Assembly: GCF_003129925.1 (NCBI RefSeq)
Contig: NZ_QFFN01000003.1
Location: 62,001 to 126,000 of the forward strand
DNA from: Bifidobacterium catulorum
Lineage (GTDB): Bacteria; Actinomycetota; Actinomycetes; Actinomycetales; Bifidobacteriaceae
DNA: 64,000 nt
Direction: 5' to 3'
Below, one piece after another: positions 8,204 to 18,808 of the stretch; within the stretch, counting starts at the first letter, position 1, and each line of letters opens with the position of its first letter. Both the position numbers and the translations under genes were made by a program. The notes beneath the pieces were generated by a model, which worked only from the letters and a program-made list of their open reading frames with translations, was not told the origin of the DNA and did no database searches.

Positions 8204-11200
8204 ATGAACGCGTCCACGATGACGGACGATTCCATGGCATCGTTCTCCGAACAGACGAGACGATGGTTCTCCCGGTCGTTCGGCGAACCCACCGAGGTGC
8301 AGCGCATGGCATGGCCGGTCATCGGCGCCGGCGGCGACGCACTCGTCATCGCACCGACCGGCTCCGGCAAGACGCTGGCGGCGTTCCTCTACGCCATAGA
8401 CCGGATGATACGGGAACGATCCTCCGGACGATGCCCGGAGAAGGACGGGAAAGACGACGGGCATCCAATGCGCGGTTCCGGCGTGCGAGTGCTGTACGTC
8501 TCGCCGTTGAAGGCCCTGGGAACCGACGTGGCGAGGAACCTCACCGGACCGTTGGAAGGCATCGCCGACGAATGCGGGCAAGCCGGCGGCGACCGTCCGA
8601 ACGTCACCGTGGCCATACGTAGCGGCGACTCCACGCCGAAGGAACGCCGTCGAATCGCCTCCCATCCTCCCGACATCCTCGTCACCACACCCGAATCGCT
8701 GTACCTGATGCTCACGTCCAGGACGCGTCGCATCCTCGCCACCGTCGACACCGTCATCATCGACGAGGTGCATGCCATCGCCGGGACGAAACGCGGCGCC
8801 CATCTCGCCGTCAGCCTGGAACGGCTCGACCGCCTCTCCGGACGGCCTGCCCAGCGCATCGGGCTGTCCGCCACCATCCGGCCCGCCGACGAGGCGGCGC
8901 GGTTCCTGGGCGGTACAAGGCCCGTCACCATCGTCGATCCGGCGCAGGCTCCCCGATATGAGCTGAGAATCATCGAACCGGTCAAGGACATGCGTGATCT
9001 GGCCGGATCGGCCACCGACGAGGACGACGAGCGCAGCAACGGTTCCATCTGGCCCATGGTCGAGCGCAGCGTGCTCGACGAAGTGCTCACTCATCGCACC
9101 ACCCTCGTCTTCGTCAACTCGCGGGGGCTATGCGAAAAGCTCACGGCACGGCTCAACGACCTCCATACGCAGCGACGACATGGCCCGCAGCCTTCGCAAT
9201 ACGGTTCCGGCCGGCACTATGCGGCCGTCGTGGGCTCCTCCACCATGCTCGTCAACGACCCCGACCCCGACGACGCCATCGCCATGGCTCATCATGGCTC
9301 CGTGTCGAAGGAACGGCGCAGACAGGTCGAATCCGATCTCAAGGCAGGCCGCCTGCGTTGCGTGGTCGCCACCAGCAGCCTCGAACTCGGCATCGACATG
9401 GGCACGGTGGACCTCGTCATCCAGATATCGCCGCCGTTCTCCGTCGCCAGCGGACTGCAGCGCGTAGGCAGGGCCGACCACAAGGTCGGCGGCATCTCCC
9501 ACGCCCTGTTCCATCCCCTGACCCGCGGACAGATTCTCGCCACCACTGCCGCGGTGGAAGCCATGCAGGCAGGGGACATCGAAACGTTCTCCATACCGGC
9601 CAACCCGCTTGATGTCCTCGCCCAACAGACCGTGGCCGCGGCCTCCATGGACCCCCTCGACGCGGACGACTGGTACGACACCGTCCGACGCAGCGCGCCC
9701 TTCGCGGACCTGCCGAGGACGATGTTCGACGCCGTCATGGGCATGATGTCCGGGGCATACTCCGGCGAGGCGTTCTCCGCGTTCCGTCCCATACTCGTAT
9801 GGGACCGGCGTACCGGCGCCATCACCGCAAGACCCGGGGCGCAACGACTCGCCGTCACCTCCGGTGGGACCATACCCGACCGTGGCACCTACAGCGTGGT
9901 CCTGCCCGACGATGAGGCCGGCGGCGGGTCCAGACGTGTCGGCGAACTCGACGAGGAGATGGTGTACGAGTCCCGGGTGGGGGACGTGATCACCCTCGGC
10001 ACATCCACCTGGCAGATACGGGAGATCACCCGTGACCGCGTCATCGTGCTACCGGCACCGGGCCGCACCGCGAGACTCCCGTTCTGGCACGGTGACGGCG
10101 ATGGACGCGACGCCGCATTCGGACGCCGTCTGGGTTCGGTCACCCGCGAACTGTGCGACGGGCTGGCGGGCTCTCGGTTCGACGACCGGACACGGGGCAG
10201 GCTGGTCGGCGACGGGCTCGACGGCAACGCCATCGACAATCTCGCGCGGCTGCTCCATGAGCAACGGGCCGCCACCGGCGTAGTACCGGACGACCGCACG
10301 CTGGTGATCGAACGCTGCCAGGACGAGGACGGCGACTGGCGCATACTGCTCCATTCGCCATATGGCAGACGAGTACACGAGCCGTGGGCCATGGGCATCA
10401 ACGCACGTCTGCGCGACCGGTACGGATACGAGGGGCAGACCATGGCCGATGATGACGGCATCGTGCTTCGTCTGCCCGACACCGCGGACGCCATGCCGGG
10501 GCCCGACCTGTTCATCTTCGATCCGGATGAACTGGAGGACACCGTTCGCAGGGAGATCGCCGACACCGCGCTATTCGCCGCACGATTCCGCGAATGCGCC
10601 GCGCGCTCGCTGTTCATGCCGCGCATGAATCCGGACAGACGCGTCCCCCTATGGCAGCAGCGTCTGCGCGCGGCGCAGCTGCAATCCGTGGCCGGCGGGC
10701 TGAAGAACTTCCCCCTCATGCTGGAAGCCGCGCGAGAATGCCTGCAGGACGTTTACGATATGCCGTCCCTGCGTTCGCTGATGGCCGCGCTCGGGGAACG
10801 GCGGATCGGCCTCGTGGATGCGATGACCATGGTGCCGTCCCCGTTCGCGCAATCGCTGCTGTTCGGGTATACCGGCGCGAATATGTACCAGTACGATGTG
10901 CCCCGGGCGGAACATAGCGCGGCCATGTTGTCCATCGACGCGGACGTGCTCGCCCGTCTGCTGGGCGAAGGGGACGGCGACCTGTCCGGAGTGCTGGACC
11001 CCGATGTGATCGCTGACGTCGAACGAAGTCTGCAACGGTTGTCCGACGACCGACGCGGCCATGGGACGGAGGGCGTGGCCGATCTGCTGCGAGTGCTCGG
11101 ACCGTTGACCGCGGAGGAGATCATGCTGCGGATCGAACCGGATGCCGTCGACAGGGGGGACGGACGGCACGGCCCGGATCCGGCGGGTGGACGACATGCT

Positions 11201-11275
11201 GGAGACGCTGCACGCGGCGGGGAGGGCCGTGCCGATGCCCATCGGCGCGCACCGGTACTGGGCCATGCCCGATGA
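8204..11275 (+). CDS. lhr: Lhr-type ATP-dependent helicase, N-terminal part (frameshifted gene)
   Basis: This is the helicase core of a Lhr family superfamily 2 DNA/RNA helicase involved in DNA repair. Walker A APTGSGKT is near residue 50, the DEVH box near 190, SAT near 225, and the motif VI region QRVGRADHKVGG near 425. Then follow the Lhr winged-helix and core domains. The frame leaves the family sequence after RIEPDAVD (about 11152) and runs into an unrelated Arg/Gly-rich tail ending at 11275. The family C-terminus resumes in the next frame. The ATG at 8204 follows AGGGTG; a GTG at 8195 is possible. See the companion C-terminal entry. Confidence 0.85.
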   Translation: MNASTMTDDSMASFSEQTRRWFSRSFGEPTEVQRMAWPVIGAGGDALVIAPTGSGKTLAAFLYAIDRMIRERSSGRCPEKDGKDDGHPMRGSGVRVLYVSPLKALGTDVARNLTGPLEGIADECGQAGGDRPNVTVAIRSGDSTPKERRRIASHPPDILVTTPESLYLMLTSRTRRILATVDTVIIDEVHAIAGTKRGAHLAVSLERLDRLSGRPAQRIGLSATIRPADEAARFLGGTRPVTIVDPAQAPRYELRIIEPVKDMRDLAGSATDEDDERSNGSIWPMVERSVLDEVLTHRTTLVFVNSRGLCEKLTARLNDLHTQRRHGPQPSQYGSGRHYAAVVGSSTMLVNDPDPDDAIAMAHHGSVSKERRRQVESDLKAGRLRCVVATSSLELGIDMGTVDLVIQISPPFSVASGLQRVGRADHKVGGISHALFHPLTRGQILATTAAVEAMQAGDIETFSIPANPLDVLAQQTVAAASMDPLDADDWYDTVRRSAPFADLPRTMFDAVMGMMSGAYSGEAFSAFRPILVWDRRTGAITARPGAQRLAVTSGGTIPDRGTYSVVLPDDEAGGGSRRVGELDEEMVYESRVGDVITLGTSTWQIREITRDRVIVLPAPGRTARLPFWHGDGDGRDAAFGRRLGSVTRELCDGLAGSRFDDRTRGRLVGDGLDGNAIDNLARLLHEQRAATGVVPDDRTLVIERCQDEDGDWRILLHSPYGRRVHEPWAMGINARLRDRYGYEGQTMADDDGIVLRLPDTADAMPGPDLFIFDPDELEDTVRREIADTALFAARFRECAARSLFMPRMNPDRRVPLWQQRLRAAQLQSVAGGLKNFPLMLEAARECLQDVYDMPSLRSLMAALGERRIGLVDAMTMVPSPFAQSLLFGYTGANMYQYDVPRAEHSAAMLSIDADVLARLLGEGDGDLSGVLDPDVIADVERSLQRLSDDRRGHGTEGVADLLRVLGPLTAEEIMLRIEPDAVDRGDGRHGPDPAGGRHAGDAARGGEGRADAHRRAPVLGHAR

Positions 11276-12839
11276 CCGGCGTCGTCTGGACGAGGATCCC
11301 GACGACCTGATCCTTCGGTACGCGCATACGCACGGTCCGTTCGCCGCGCAGGCCATCGCCGGACGGTTCGGACTTCACCTGGGGCAGACCAGAGCCGAAC
11401 TGCGCGACCTCGCGGCGGAGGGGAGGCTGCTTTCCGGCACGTTCCTCGCCGCCGCGGCGTCGGACGGCGATTCGGGGGAGCGGCAATATCTGCATCCGGA
11501 CGTGTTCCGCATCATACGCTCCCGTTCCCTGGCCCGGGCCAGGGACTCCATCCGACCGGTAGACGGGGCGTCATACCAGCGCATGGTGCTGTCCCTGCAG
11601 GGGGCGGGGGCCGTGGGAGGGGAGCGCTACGACGGCGGGGACGGTGTGCTGCGGGTCATCGAGCAGCTGGAGGGTGTGGCGTTGCCGGCGGCATTATGGG
11701 AGACCGCGGTGTTCCCCGCACGGATCCGCAACTACCGTCCGGGGATGCTCGACGAGCTGCTTGCGTCATCGACCGTTGCATGGGTGGGGTCCAGGCCCCG
11801 CAGGGATACTCACGGGGTCGGCGATATCGCCTGGTATGTCGCCGACTCCGTCATCATGCCCGATCCGTCCGCAAGCCCGGACATGGACCCCATCCTCGCC
11901 CGTATGCGGGGTGGAGGAGCCTTCCCCGCACGGCAATTGGACGATGGCGAGGGGGGCTCGCGCTTCGCGAACCACATGCGGACGCTGATATGGCAAGGGC
12001 TCATCACCGGTAGTACGTTCGCTCCGATACGGTCGATGATCGGCGCTTCGACGGGACGGACGCCGCATGCGACGGGCGGACGCACGGCGACGGGAGCCCG
12101 CGCAAGGATGCGGAGAATCGCGAATGCATCGGCATATGCCGGATTCGGGGGACTGTGGTCAGGCGTTGCCGCCGCCGCGCGCATGGACGACGAGGAATCC
12201 GCGCCGGCACGACGTCTGATCGCGGTCGTCGACATGCTGCTCGACCGGTACGGTGTCATCGCGCCCCCGTTGACGGAGGCGGCCGGGGTGGATGGAGGAT
12301 TCTCCGCATTGTATCCCGTTCTGAAGGCCATGGAGGAGAACGGCGATTTGGTCCGCGGCATGTTCGTGGACGGTCTGGGCGCGGCGCAGTTCGCAAGACG
12401 TCGGGACGTGGACGCGTTGCGCGGCTGCGCCGAGAAACCGCAGGAGACCGTGACCGCGTTGGACACGCTCGACCCGGCGAATCTGTACGGCACGGTTCTG
12501 CCATGGCCTGCCTGTGGCCAGGGCCCGACGCAGACGGCGGCGTCCCGTCCCACGAGACGCGCCGGCACCACGACCGTCATCGTCGACGGCGCGGCCATCC
12601 TGTACGCCGCGCCACGGAGTCATCATCTCACCGTGCTGGCCCCCATCGACGACGCCCACGAACGGGTGCTGCGGCGGGCCCTTGGGGAATTGGCATACGC
12701 GTTGCGACGCCGGTACCAATCCACGGTGTTGTTCTCCGACGTCAACGGCATTCCGCTCACCTCACGCACCACGATGCGGGTCTGGATGCGGGCGGCGGGA
12801 TTCACACCGTCGCCTCAGGGCATGAAGCTGTACCCCTGA
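11142..12839 (+). pseudogene. lhr: Lhr-type helicase, C-terminal part after frameshift
   Basis: This frame continues the Lhr helicase from about 11160 (RIRRVDDMLETLHAAGRAVPMP) to a normal family C-terminus near SPQGMKLYP. Joined to the upstream part, the product would be about 1545 aa, the usual full length of Lhr. The junction is a G6 run at 11154-11159. One G fewer would restore a single frame. The fragment has an ATG at 11142 but no ribosome binding site, so independent expression is doubtful. It could be a real mutation, a contingency tract or a sequencing error. Confidence 0.75.
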
Positions 12840-12852
12840 TGATCCGATGAAC

Positions 12853-15507
12853 TCACGCCACGGCGGCGATGGGGGATGCGACCTCCACGCCGGAGGCGTC
12901 ACGCCGCATGTCCACGTGGGGCAGTTCCACGGGGGAGCCGGAGGATGACGCCGCGAACAGCGGCCAGAGGCCGACGTGGGCGAGGATCAGCGTGTTCTGC
13001 CCCTTGAGGAACCGCTGGGACCGCACACCGCCGGTCCCACGCCCCTTGGTCGGGTACATCTCCAGCGGCGTCACCTTGGCCGCGCCGTTCTCCGTGCCCT
13101 CCAGGGCGTCGGAGTCCCCGGCCACGGTGAGCACCACCGCGCCCGACTGCATGGCCGCGCCGTCTCCGTCCCCGCCTGTCGTCCACGCCACCTTGCCGGC
13201 AGGTATGGCGGCGAACGCGGCCACATGGCATCCCTCGGCCAGACGAATGCCGGCCATGCCGGCGGAGTTCCTGCCCTGCGCACGCACCTTGGCCCCCTCG
13301 AAGGTCAGCAGCGAGGAGTCCGTGGAGACGAACACCAGATGGTCGTCGTCGCCGGCGGGCTGGGCGGCCAGGGCGGCGTCGCCGTCCTTGAGGTCGATGA
13401 CCGACCAGGAATCCATGGTCGTGGGGGATTCACGGTTCCAGCGTTTGATGACTCCTCCCCGCGTGCCTATGGCCAGCGGGCGCTCGTCGTCGAGGGAGAC
13501 CGCGGCTATCGTACGCTCCCCATCGATCGGGTCCGTGCTTTCCGTCATCGTCAGCAGTTCGTCGGCCTTCACCCCGTCCGCCACACTGAACGACGGCGAC
13601 GCCTGCAGCACCGGAAGATCGGCCACATGCGCCAGCACGAAACGGCCTGCGGACGTGACCAGTCCGTAATCGGATGTGGTGGTGGTCGCGAAGATGGAGA
13701 CGATCTGGTCGTCTTTCGCGCGCGGCGTCGACGTCGTGCGCGATTCGTATGCGTCGATGACCCCGGCGGGTGCTCGGGCTATCAGTCCGGATGCGCTGAG
13801 CATGACGGTGCACGGCTCGTCGGCGATGGTCAGCGGCATGCCCTCCGGTTTGACGATCGCCGAGGCCGACTTCGCCGTGCTTGCGGACGACGCTGCACCG
13901 GAGACGTCGGAGATCGCCTGGATGGCGGCCGACGCCATGGAAGAGTCACCGCCTTCGGCTTTGCCGGCAAGGCTGTGCACGGCGGTAAGATTGCCGTTCT
14001 CGTCGGCATCGAGCAGCACGGTCCGCCGAGGATCGCCCCACTTGGCGACGGCCTCGTCCATCTCCTCGGTCACCACGCGGTCGAGACGGGACTCGGATCC
14101 CAGGATCTCCGTGAGCTCATCGATGCGGCGACGCAGGTCGTCCCGCTCGGATTCCAGCTCGATGCGACTCATCTTCGTAAGCCTGCGCAGCCGCAGGTCG
14201 AGGATGTACTGCGACTGGACCTCGTCGAGGTCGAACACGGCCATCAGCCTCGTCTTGGCGGTGTCGGCGTCCTCGGAACTGCGTATCACCCGTATGACCT
14301 CGTCGATGTCGATCAGCGCCAGCAGCAGGCCCTCGACCAGATGCAGACGCTCCTGCGCCTTGCGTCTGCGGAATTCGCTGCGTCTGCGGATGACGCCGCG
14401 CCGATGGTCTATCCACACCTCAAGCAGTTCGCGCAGGCCCATGGTGTGCGGCCGGCCGTTCACCAGCGCCACGTTGTTGATGGTGAACGAGTCCTGCAGC
14501 GGCGTGTGGCGGAACAGCTGCGCGAGCACCGCCTCCGGGTTGAATCCCGTCTTTACCTCGATGACGATGCGTGTGCCGTTATGGCGGTCCGTCAGGTCGA
14601 TGGCTCCGGTGACGCCTTCGATCTTCTTGTTCTTCACCCCTTCGGAGATGCGCTCCAGCACCTTCTCCGGACCGACCATGAACGGCAGCTGCGTCACCAC
14701 GATGCCCTTCTTTCGGGCTGTGATGTTCTCGATGTGCGTCACCGAACGCGTGACGAACGATCCGCGGCCCGTCCGATAGGCGTCCCGGATGCCGTCGCGG
14801 CCGATGATGATGCCGCCGCCCGGCAGGTCGGGGCCGGGGACGTACCGCATGAGATCCTCGACCGATGCCCCGGGATTCGCCATGAGATGCTTCGCCGCGG
14901 CCACGACCTCGCCGAGGTTGTGCGTGATCATGTTCGTGGCCATGCCCACCGCGATGCCGGACGACCCGTTGACCAGCAGGTTCGGTATGGCGGATGGCAG
15001 CACCTCCGGCTCTTCGAGCTTGTTGTCGTAGTTCGGGCGGAAGGCGACCGTCTCCTCGTCGATGTCCGCGTTCATGCCCAGCGCCGCCGGAGCCAGCCGG
15101 GCTTCGGTGTACCGGGACGCCGCGGGACCGTCGTCAAGCGAGCCGAAGTTGCCGTGGCCGTCGACCAGCGGCAGACGCATGGCGAACGGCTGGGCCAGAC
15201 GCACCATGGCCTCGTAGATCGCCGAATCTCCGTGCGGGTGCAGCTTGCCCATGACCTCGCCGACCACACGGGCCGACTTCATGTACGCGCGGTCCGGGGT
15301 CAGGTTCATCTCCCCCATCTGGTAGACGATGCGCCGCTGCACCGGCTTGAGACCGTCGCGCGCGTCGGGCAGGGCGCGCGCGTAGATCACCGAGTACGCG
15401 TATTCGAGGAACGACTTGCTCATCTCCTCGTTCAACGGCGTATCGACGATGTTCTCCTTGACCGTGCGCGGGTCGAAGGACGGTTTGGTTCTGTGCTTGG
15501 TGGCCAA
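12853..15507 (-). CDS. parC: DNA topoisomerase IV subunit A
   Basis: An 884-aa breakage-reunion subunit that partners ParE. The active-site tyrosine lies in [10 protein letters not shown] (about Tyr133). The quinolone region reads [11 protein letters not shown], with Ser95 and Glu99 at the two classical resistance positions, so this looks like a sensitive genotype by sequence. The C-terminal 350 residues form the degenerate beta-pinwheel. The start is a TTG at 15507, supported by AAGGAG 8 bp upstream and by the conserved N-terminus that follows. It converges on the lhr gene with a 13-bp gap and is divergent from the phosphodiesterase gene. GyrA is the alternative assignment. Confidence 0.88.
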   Translation of the reverse strand: MATKHRTKPSFDPRTVKENIVDTPLNEEMSKSFLEYAYSVIYARALPDARDGLKPVQRRIVYQMGEMNLTPDRAYMKSARVVGEVMGKLHPHGDSAIYEAMVRLAQPFAMRLPLVDGHGNFGSLDDGPAASRYTEARLAPAALGMNADIDEETVAFRPNYDNKLEEPEVLPSAIPNLLVNGSSGIAVGMATNMITHNLGEVVAAAKHLMANPGASVEDLMRYVPGPDLPGGGIIIGRDGIRDAYRTGRGSFVTRSVTHIENITARKKGIVVTQLPFMVGPEKVLERISEGVKNKKIEGVTGAIDLTDRHNGTRIVIEVKTGFNPEAVLAQLFRHTPLQDSFTINNVALVNGRPHTMGLRELLEVWIDHRRGVIRRRSEFRRRKAQERLHLVEGLLLALIDIDEVIRVIRSSEDADTAKTRLMAVFDLDEVQSQYILDLRLRRLTKMSRIELESERDDLRRRIDELTEILGSESRLDRVVTEEMDEAVAKWGDPRRTVLLDADENGNLTAVHSLAGKAEGGDSSMASAAIQAISDVSGAASSASTAKSASAIVKPEGMPLTIADEPCTVMLSASGLIARAPAGVIDAYESRTTSTPRAKDDQIVSIFATTTTSDYGLVTSAGRFVLAHVADLPVLQASPSFSVADGVKADELLTMTESTDPIDGERTIAAVSLDDERPLAIGTRGGVIKRWNRESPTTMDSWSVIDLKDGDAALAAQPAGDDDHLVFVSTDSSLLTFEGAKVRAQGRNSAGMAGIRLAEGCHVAAFAAIPAGKVAWTTGGDGDGAAMQSGAVVLTVAGDSDALEGTENGAAKVTPLEMYPTKGRGTGGVRSQRFLKGQNTLILAHVGLWPLFAASSSGSPVELPHVDMRRDASGVEVASPIAAVA

Positions 15508-15576
15508 CGCGTGAACTCCTTACATGGGTGAATCGACTATCTATATTACGACCACTTGACCTGCACAGGTGGTTCA

Positions 15577-16806
15577 ATGGGACGTATGAGTATGGAAGTG
15601 CCCGATTCAGCCGACCTGCTGCGTCTGCAGCCTACGGTGCGTTACGATGCGATGGACGCCGGTCTCCGAGGGGGGAGCCGGCATCTTTCCGCCGTGTTGC
15701 CCGCCATGTCCTCCGCGATCGGGCATCCCGTGCCGACCCCGCTGCATCCCGATCCGGACCGGGCCCGCGACGAACTCGGCCTGCCGGACGCCTCCAGCGC
15801 CATCGTGGTGCTGATCGACGGACTGGGCTTCTGGAATCTCGCCCTGCGACGCGGCCATGCGCGATACCTGCGTTCCCTGATGGCGGATTCCGCCAACGGA
15901 CGTCCCATCTCCACGTGCTATCCGAGCACCACCGTCGCCGCGATGAGCACGTTCGGCACGGGGACCTGCCCGGGGCTCACCGGCATGACGGGATACACGC
16001 AGCTGAACCCGGACACAGGCCGGATCTGCCAGCTCATCCAGTTCAAGGACGCCATGGAACCCGAGCGTCTGCAGACACAGCCGACGATCTTCGAGCGACT
16101 GGCCGCGGAACATGTGCGCGTCACATCATCGGGCCTGCCCAAGTTCATTTCCTCCCCGTTGACCAGGGCGGCGTTCCGCGGCGCCGACTACATTCCCAAC
16201 ATCCATCCCAAGGACAGGGTGATGGCCGCGTGCGAGGCGGCGCGCACGCCCGGTCTGACCTACCTGTACATCCGGGACGCGGACAAGACCGGACACAACT
16301 ACGGCTGGAACTCGGACAAATGGATCGGCGTCTTCGAACGTATCGACGCGCAACTCGTCATGCTCCGGCGCAACGCGCCCAAGGGGACGCTGATCGTCAT
16401 AACGGCCGACCACGGCATGGTGGCCACCGATCCGGAGCAGCGCATCGACATCGCCGTCGAACCCGATCTCTCCCGGGATGTGGCCGCGGTGGGCGGGGAG
16501 CCCCGCGCGGTCATGCTGTACGCGGAGCCGGGGACGAGCCCGGAAACCCTTGCGGAGCGCTGGCGGAACCGGCTGGGGGAGCGTGCGCTCGTGCGCACAC
16601 GGGATCAGGCCATCGACGAAGGTGTCTACGGACCGGTCGATGACCGGGTGAGGCCGATGCTCGGCGACGTGCTGGTCAGCGCCGCGGACCGCGTCACCAT
16701 CGTCGACTCGCGCACCCAGAGCGACAAGGCCACCCGGCTGCCATCGGTCCATGGGTCGCAGACCAGCGTCGAGATGGACATACCCTTCCTCGTCGACGTC
16801 GTCTAG
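15577..16806 (+). CDS. Alkaline phosphatase superfamily phosphodiesterase/nucleotide pyrophosphatase
   Basis: A protein of about 409 aa of the type I phosphodiesterase/nucleotide pyrophosphatase family. The metal-binding Asp lies in VVLIDGLGFWNL, the nucleophile region in CYPSTTVAAMSTFGTG, and further metal ligands in the DADKTGHNYG and TADHGMV segments. There is no signal peptide, so it is probably cytoplasmic. In-frame starts are possible at 15556 (TTG), 15577 and 15586; 15577 is chosen because AGGTGG lies just upstream. Substrate unknown. It ends 9 bp from the convergent sepH stop. Confidence 0.8.
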   Translation: MGRMSMEVPDSADLLRLQPTVRYDAMDAGLRGGSRHLSAVLPAMSSAIGHPVPTPLHPDPDRARDELGLPDASSAIVVLIDGLGFWNLALRRGHARYLRSLMADSANGRPISTCYPSTTVAAMSTFGTGTCPGLTGMTGYTQLNPDTGRICQLIQFKDAMEPERLQTQPTIFERLAAEHVRVTSSGLPKFISSPLTRAAFRGADYIPNIHPKDRVMAACEAARTPGLTYLYIRDADKTGHNYGWNSDKWIGVFERIDAQLVMLRRNAPKGTLIVITADHGMVATDPEQRIDIAVEPDLSRDVAAVGGEPRAVMLYAEPGTSPETLAERWRNRLGERALVRTRDQAIDEGVYGPVDDRVRPMLGDVLVSAADRVTIVDSRTQSDKATRLPSVHGSQTSVEMDIPFLVDVV

Positions 16807-16815
16807 ACGTCCGCA

Positions 16816-17841
16816 TCATTCCCCGAACAGGATCTCATCCCAACTGGGCACCGCCGAACGGCGGGATTTGCGCTTCTGCCGGTCGGGGTCCTGCGCGTCC
16901 CCACCGTCTTCGCCATCGTCCGGGAGCAACGGTTTGACCTTGGCCCCGGCTCCGGCGCGATCGCCCGGCTCCTCCGGGGTCTTGCCATACAGCCAGTCGT
17001 CCGTGCCGTCCGTGCCTCCGGCATCGCCGGCGGCGGGATTGGGCGGCAGATCGGGCTTGGGCGGGTTCGAGGCCGTGTCCCTGCGTTCCGGCAGCGGCAC
17101 CGTGGACGTCGATGCCTTCTTTGCGGTCGTGCCCAGGGTATCCGGGGCATGAGAGTCCACTATATGGACGTCATTGGCGGGAGTCGGAGATCCCTCCTGA
17201 ACGGGGAAGGGTCCGAACCGGTCGTCAAGCGTGCTTTGCCCGGAGGCGGGGTCGAACTCCGACGACTTCAGCAGCTTGCGCGCCGTCGAATTCATGGGCG
17301 TCACCGAGTTGTCGCGCATGTCCCATGACCATTCCGCCTTGATGGTCCTTCCGGCGGCCTCGAACGTCGCATGGACATGCCATGGCTCGCGTTTGTTCCT
17401 GGTCGCCTGCCATGTCACCGAATCCATGGATACGTGGGCGGCGCGCAACGACGCCCCGATGACGTCCGAGACCTTGCGGTTCCGGGGGCTTCCCGGCATG
17501 GGGGAGGAGAAGAACTGGTTGACCGCATACCGCTTCTCCGTCTCGATCGGCTGGGCGAACCGACGGACCAGGGCCTCGCTCAGCGAGTATTCCCCGGCGA
17601 TCTCCCCGGTGGTATGACCGGCGCGGATCATGGACTGGATCGTCGAGATGGGAATCGTGGAGCTCGCCTGGGGATTGGGCTTGCCCTCATTCTCCTCCCT
17701 GATCTGCCTGCTGGCGAGAATGCCCTGCTCAAGCCGGTCGTCGACGCGCACGGCGAATTGCCGTCCCTCAAGGGAGAACACCAGATCGCCGCGTTCGCTG
17801 ACCTTCTCGAAATGCGCTACCTTGAGCGTTTCGTTCGACAT
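16816..17841 (-). CDS. sepH: Septation protein SepH (DUF3071 family)
   Basis: An actinobacterial cell-division protein; family members bind FtsZ and stabilise its filaments. It is 341 aa. The N-terminal 200 residues form the conserved DUF3071 region with a helix-turn-helix-like segment (HTTGEIAGEYSLSEALVRRF). The C-terminal third is Pro/Gly/Asp-rich and disordered, as in other SepH proteins. The ATG at 17841 is preferred over a GTG three codons earlier, as GGGTG lies about 9 bp upstream. It is divergent from the DUF4193 gene, as in related genomes. Confidence 0.85.
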   Translation of the reverse strand: MSNETLKVAHFEKVSERGDLVFSLEGRQFAVRVDDRLEQGILASRQIREENEGKPNPQASSTIPISTIQSMIRAGHTTGEIAGEYSLSEALVRRFAQPIETEKRYAVNQFFSSPMPGSPRNRKVSDVIGASLRAAHVSMDSVTWQATRNKREPWHVHATFEAAGRTIKAEWSWDMRDNSVTPMNSTARKLLKSSEFDPASGQSTLDDRFGPFPVQEGSPTPANDVHIVDSHAPDTLGTTAKKASTSTVPLPERRDTASNPPKPDLPPNPAAGDAGGTDGTDDWLYGKTPEEPGDRAGAGAKVKPLLPDDGEDGGDAQDPDRQKRKSRRSAVPSWDEILFGE

Positions 17842-17975
17842 ATGTGGCACCCGACTTCCAAAAAAATTACCGATTACTTCTATTGTGCCCCACGTGTCGT
17901 ATTTTGCGGGTATTTGAAATCGTGTATCCTATGGCGCAGAACACGACACCATTTTTCGGGAAAAGAGGTTCTCAC

Positions 17976-18272
17976 ATGGCACAGGATTATGATTCCCCCA
18001 GGAGCAAGGACGAGGACGAGGAGTCCATCGAGGCCCTGGGAAAGAACTCGCGGCAGAGCCAGGCGGGGGACATCGACGATGATGAGAACGCCATCGCCGA
18101 GGACTATGAGCTGCCGGGCGCCGATCTGAGCAACGAGGACTCCTCGGTCACCGTCATCCCGATGCAGGGTGACGAGTTCGTGTGCTCCGAATGCTTCCTC
18201 GTCAAGCACCGCAGCCAGCTCGCATACACCACCGACGACGGCGACCCCGTATGCGAGGAGTGCGCTGGCTGA
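17976..18272 (+). CDS. DUF4193 zinc-ribbon protein
   Basis: A 98-aa acidic protein of the actinobacterial DUF4193 family, function unknown. The C-terminus holds two Cys pairs (CSEC and CEEC) spaced like a zinc ribbon. The start at 17976 follows AAAAGAGG. The stop is 1 bp before the dut ATG, so the two are translationally coupled. A -10-like TATCCT at 17925-17930 with TTTTGC 17 bp upstream could be the promoter. Regions of this family sit beside dut and sepH in many actinobacteria. Confidence 0.85.
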   Translation: MAQDYDSPRSKDEDEESIEALGKNSRQSQAGDIDDDENAIAEDYELPGADLSNEDSSVTVIPMQGDEFVCSECFLVKHRSQLAYTTDDGDPVCEECAG

Positions 18273-18273
18273 C

Positions 18274-18747
18274 ATGGCGTACGACGAAGCATATGACGGT
18301 CCGGAGAACATCGAGGTTCTGGTCCGTTCCCTGGACGGCTCACCGGTGAGGTTGCGCTATGCCCATGCCGGCGACGCCGGGGCGGACCTCGTGACCACCG
18401 AGCATGTGAGGCTCGCCCCCTTCCAGCGCGCGTTGGTTCCCACGGGGCTGTCCATCGCCCTGCCAAGCGGATATGTGGGGCTGGTGCATCCCCGGTCGGG
18501 ACTCGCGGTCAAGCGCGGCGTCACCGTGCTGAACGCGCCGGGAACCATAGACGCCGGATACCGTGGCGAGATCAAGGTGCCGCTCATCAATCTCGACCCG
18601 GAGCACGACGTCGTCTTCGAGCCGGGGGACCGCATCGCCCAATTGGTGATCCAACGATACGTCGAGGCGCGGTTCGTCGAGGCCGTGTCCCTCCCCGGCT
18701 CCGACAGGGCGGAGCGGGGATTCGGCTCCACCGGGGTCAATTCCTGA
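18274..18747 (+). CDS. dut: dUTP diphosphatase
   Basis: This enzyme hydrolyses dUTP to dUMP and pyrophosphate, keeping uracil out of DNA and feeding thymidylate synthesis. The 157-aa protein has all five trimeric dUTPase motifs: [44 protein letters not shown] and the C-terminal [11 protein letters not shown] that closes over the active site. The start at 18274 overlaps nothing and follows the DUF4193 stop by 1 bp. Confidence 0.95.
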   Translation: MAYDEAYDGPENIEVLVRSLDGSPVRLRYAHAGDAGADLVTTEHVRLAPFQRALVPTGLSIALPSGYVGLVHPRSGLAVKRGVTVLNAPGTIDAGYRGEIKVPLINLDPEHDVVFEPGDRIAQLVIQRYVEARFVEAVSLPGSDRAERGFGSTGVNS

Positions 18748-18808
18748 ACGGGCGTCTACAATAGGCAGCATCACTGGGGCCATCATGGGGCAGGGAGAGG
18801 AGCGAAGC

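Noticed and set aside
12976-15531. Plus-strand open frame of 851 codons over parC
   Set aside because: It runs antisense to a gene with clear topoisomerase motifs. The composition (Arg, His, Gly) is that of a codon-bias shadow.
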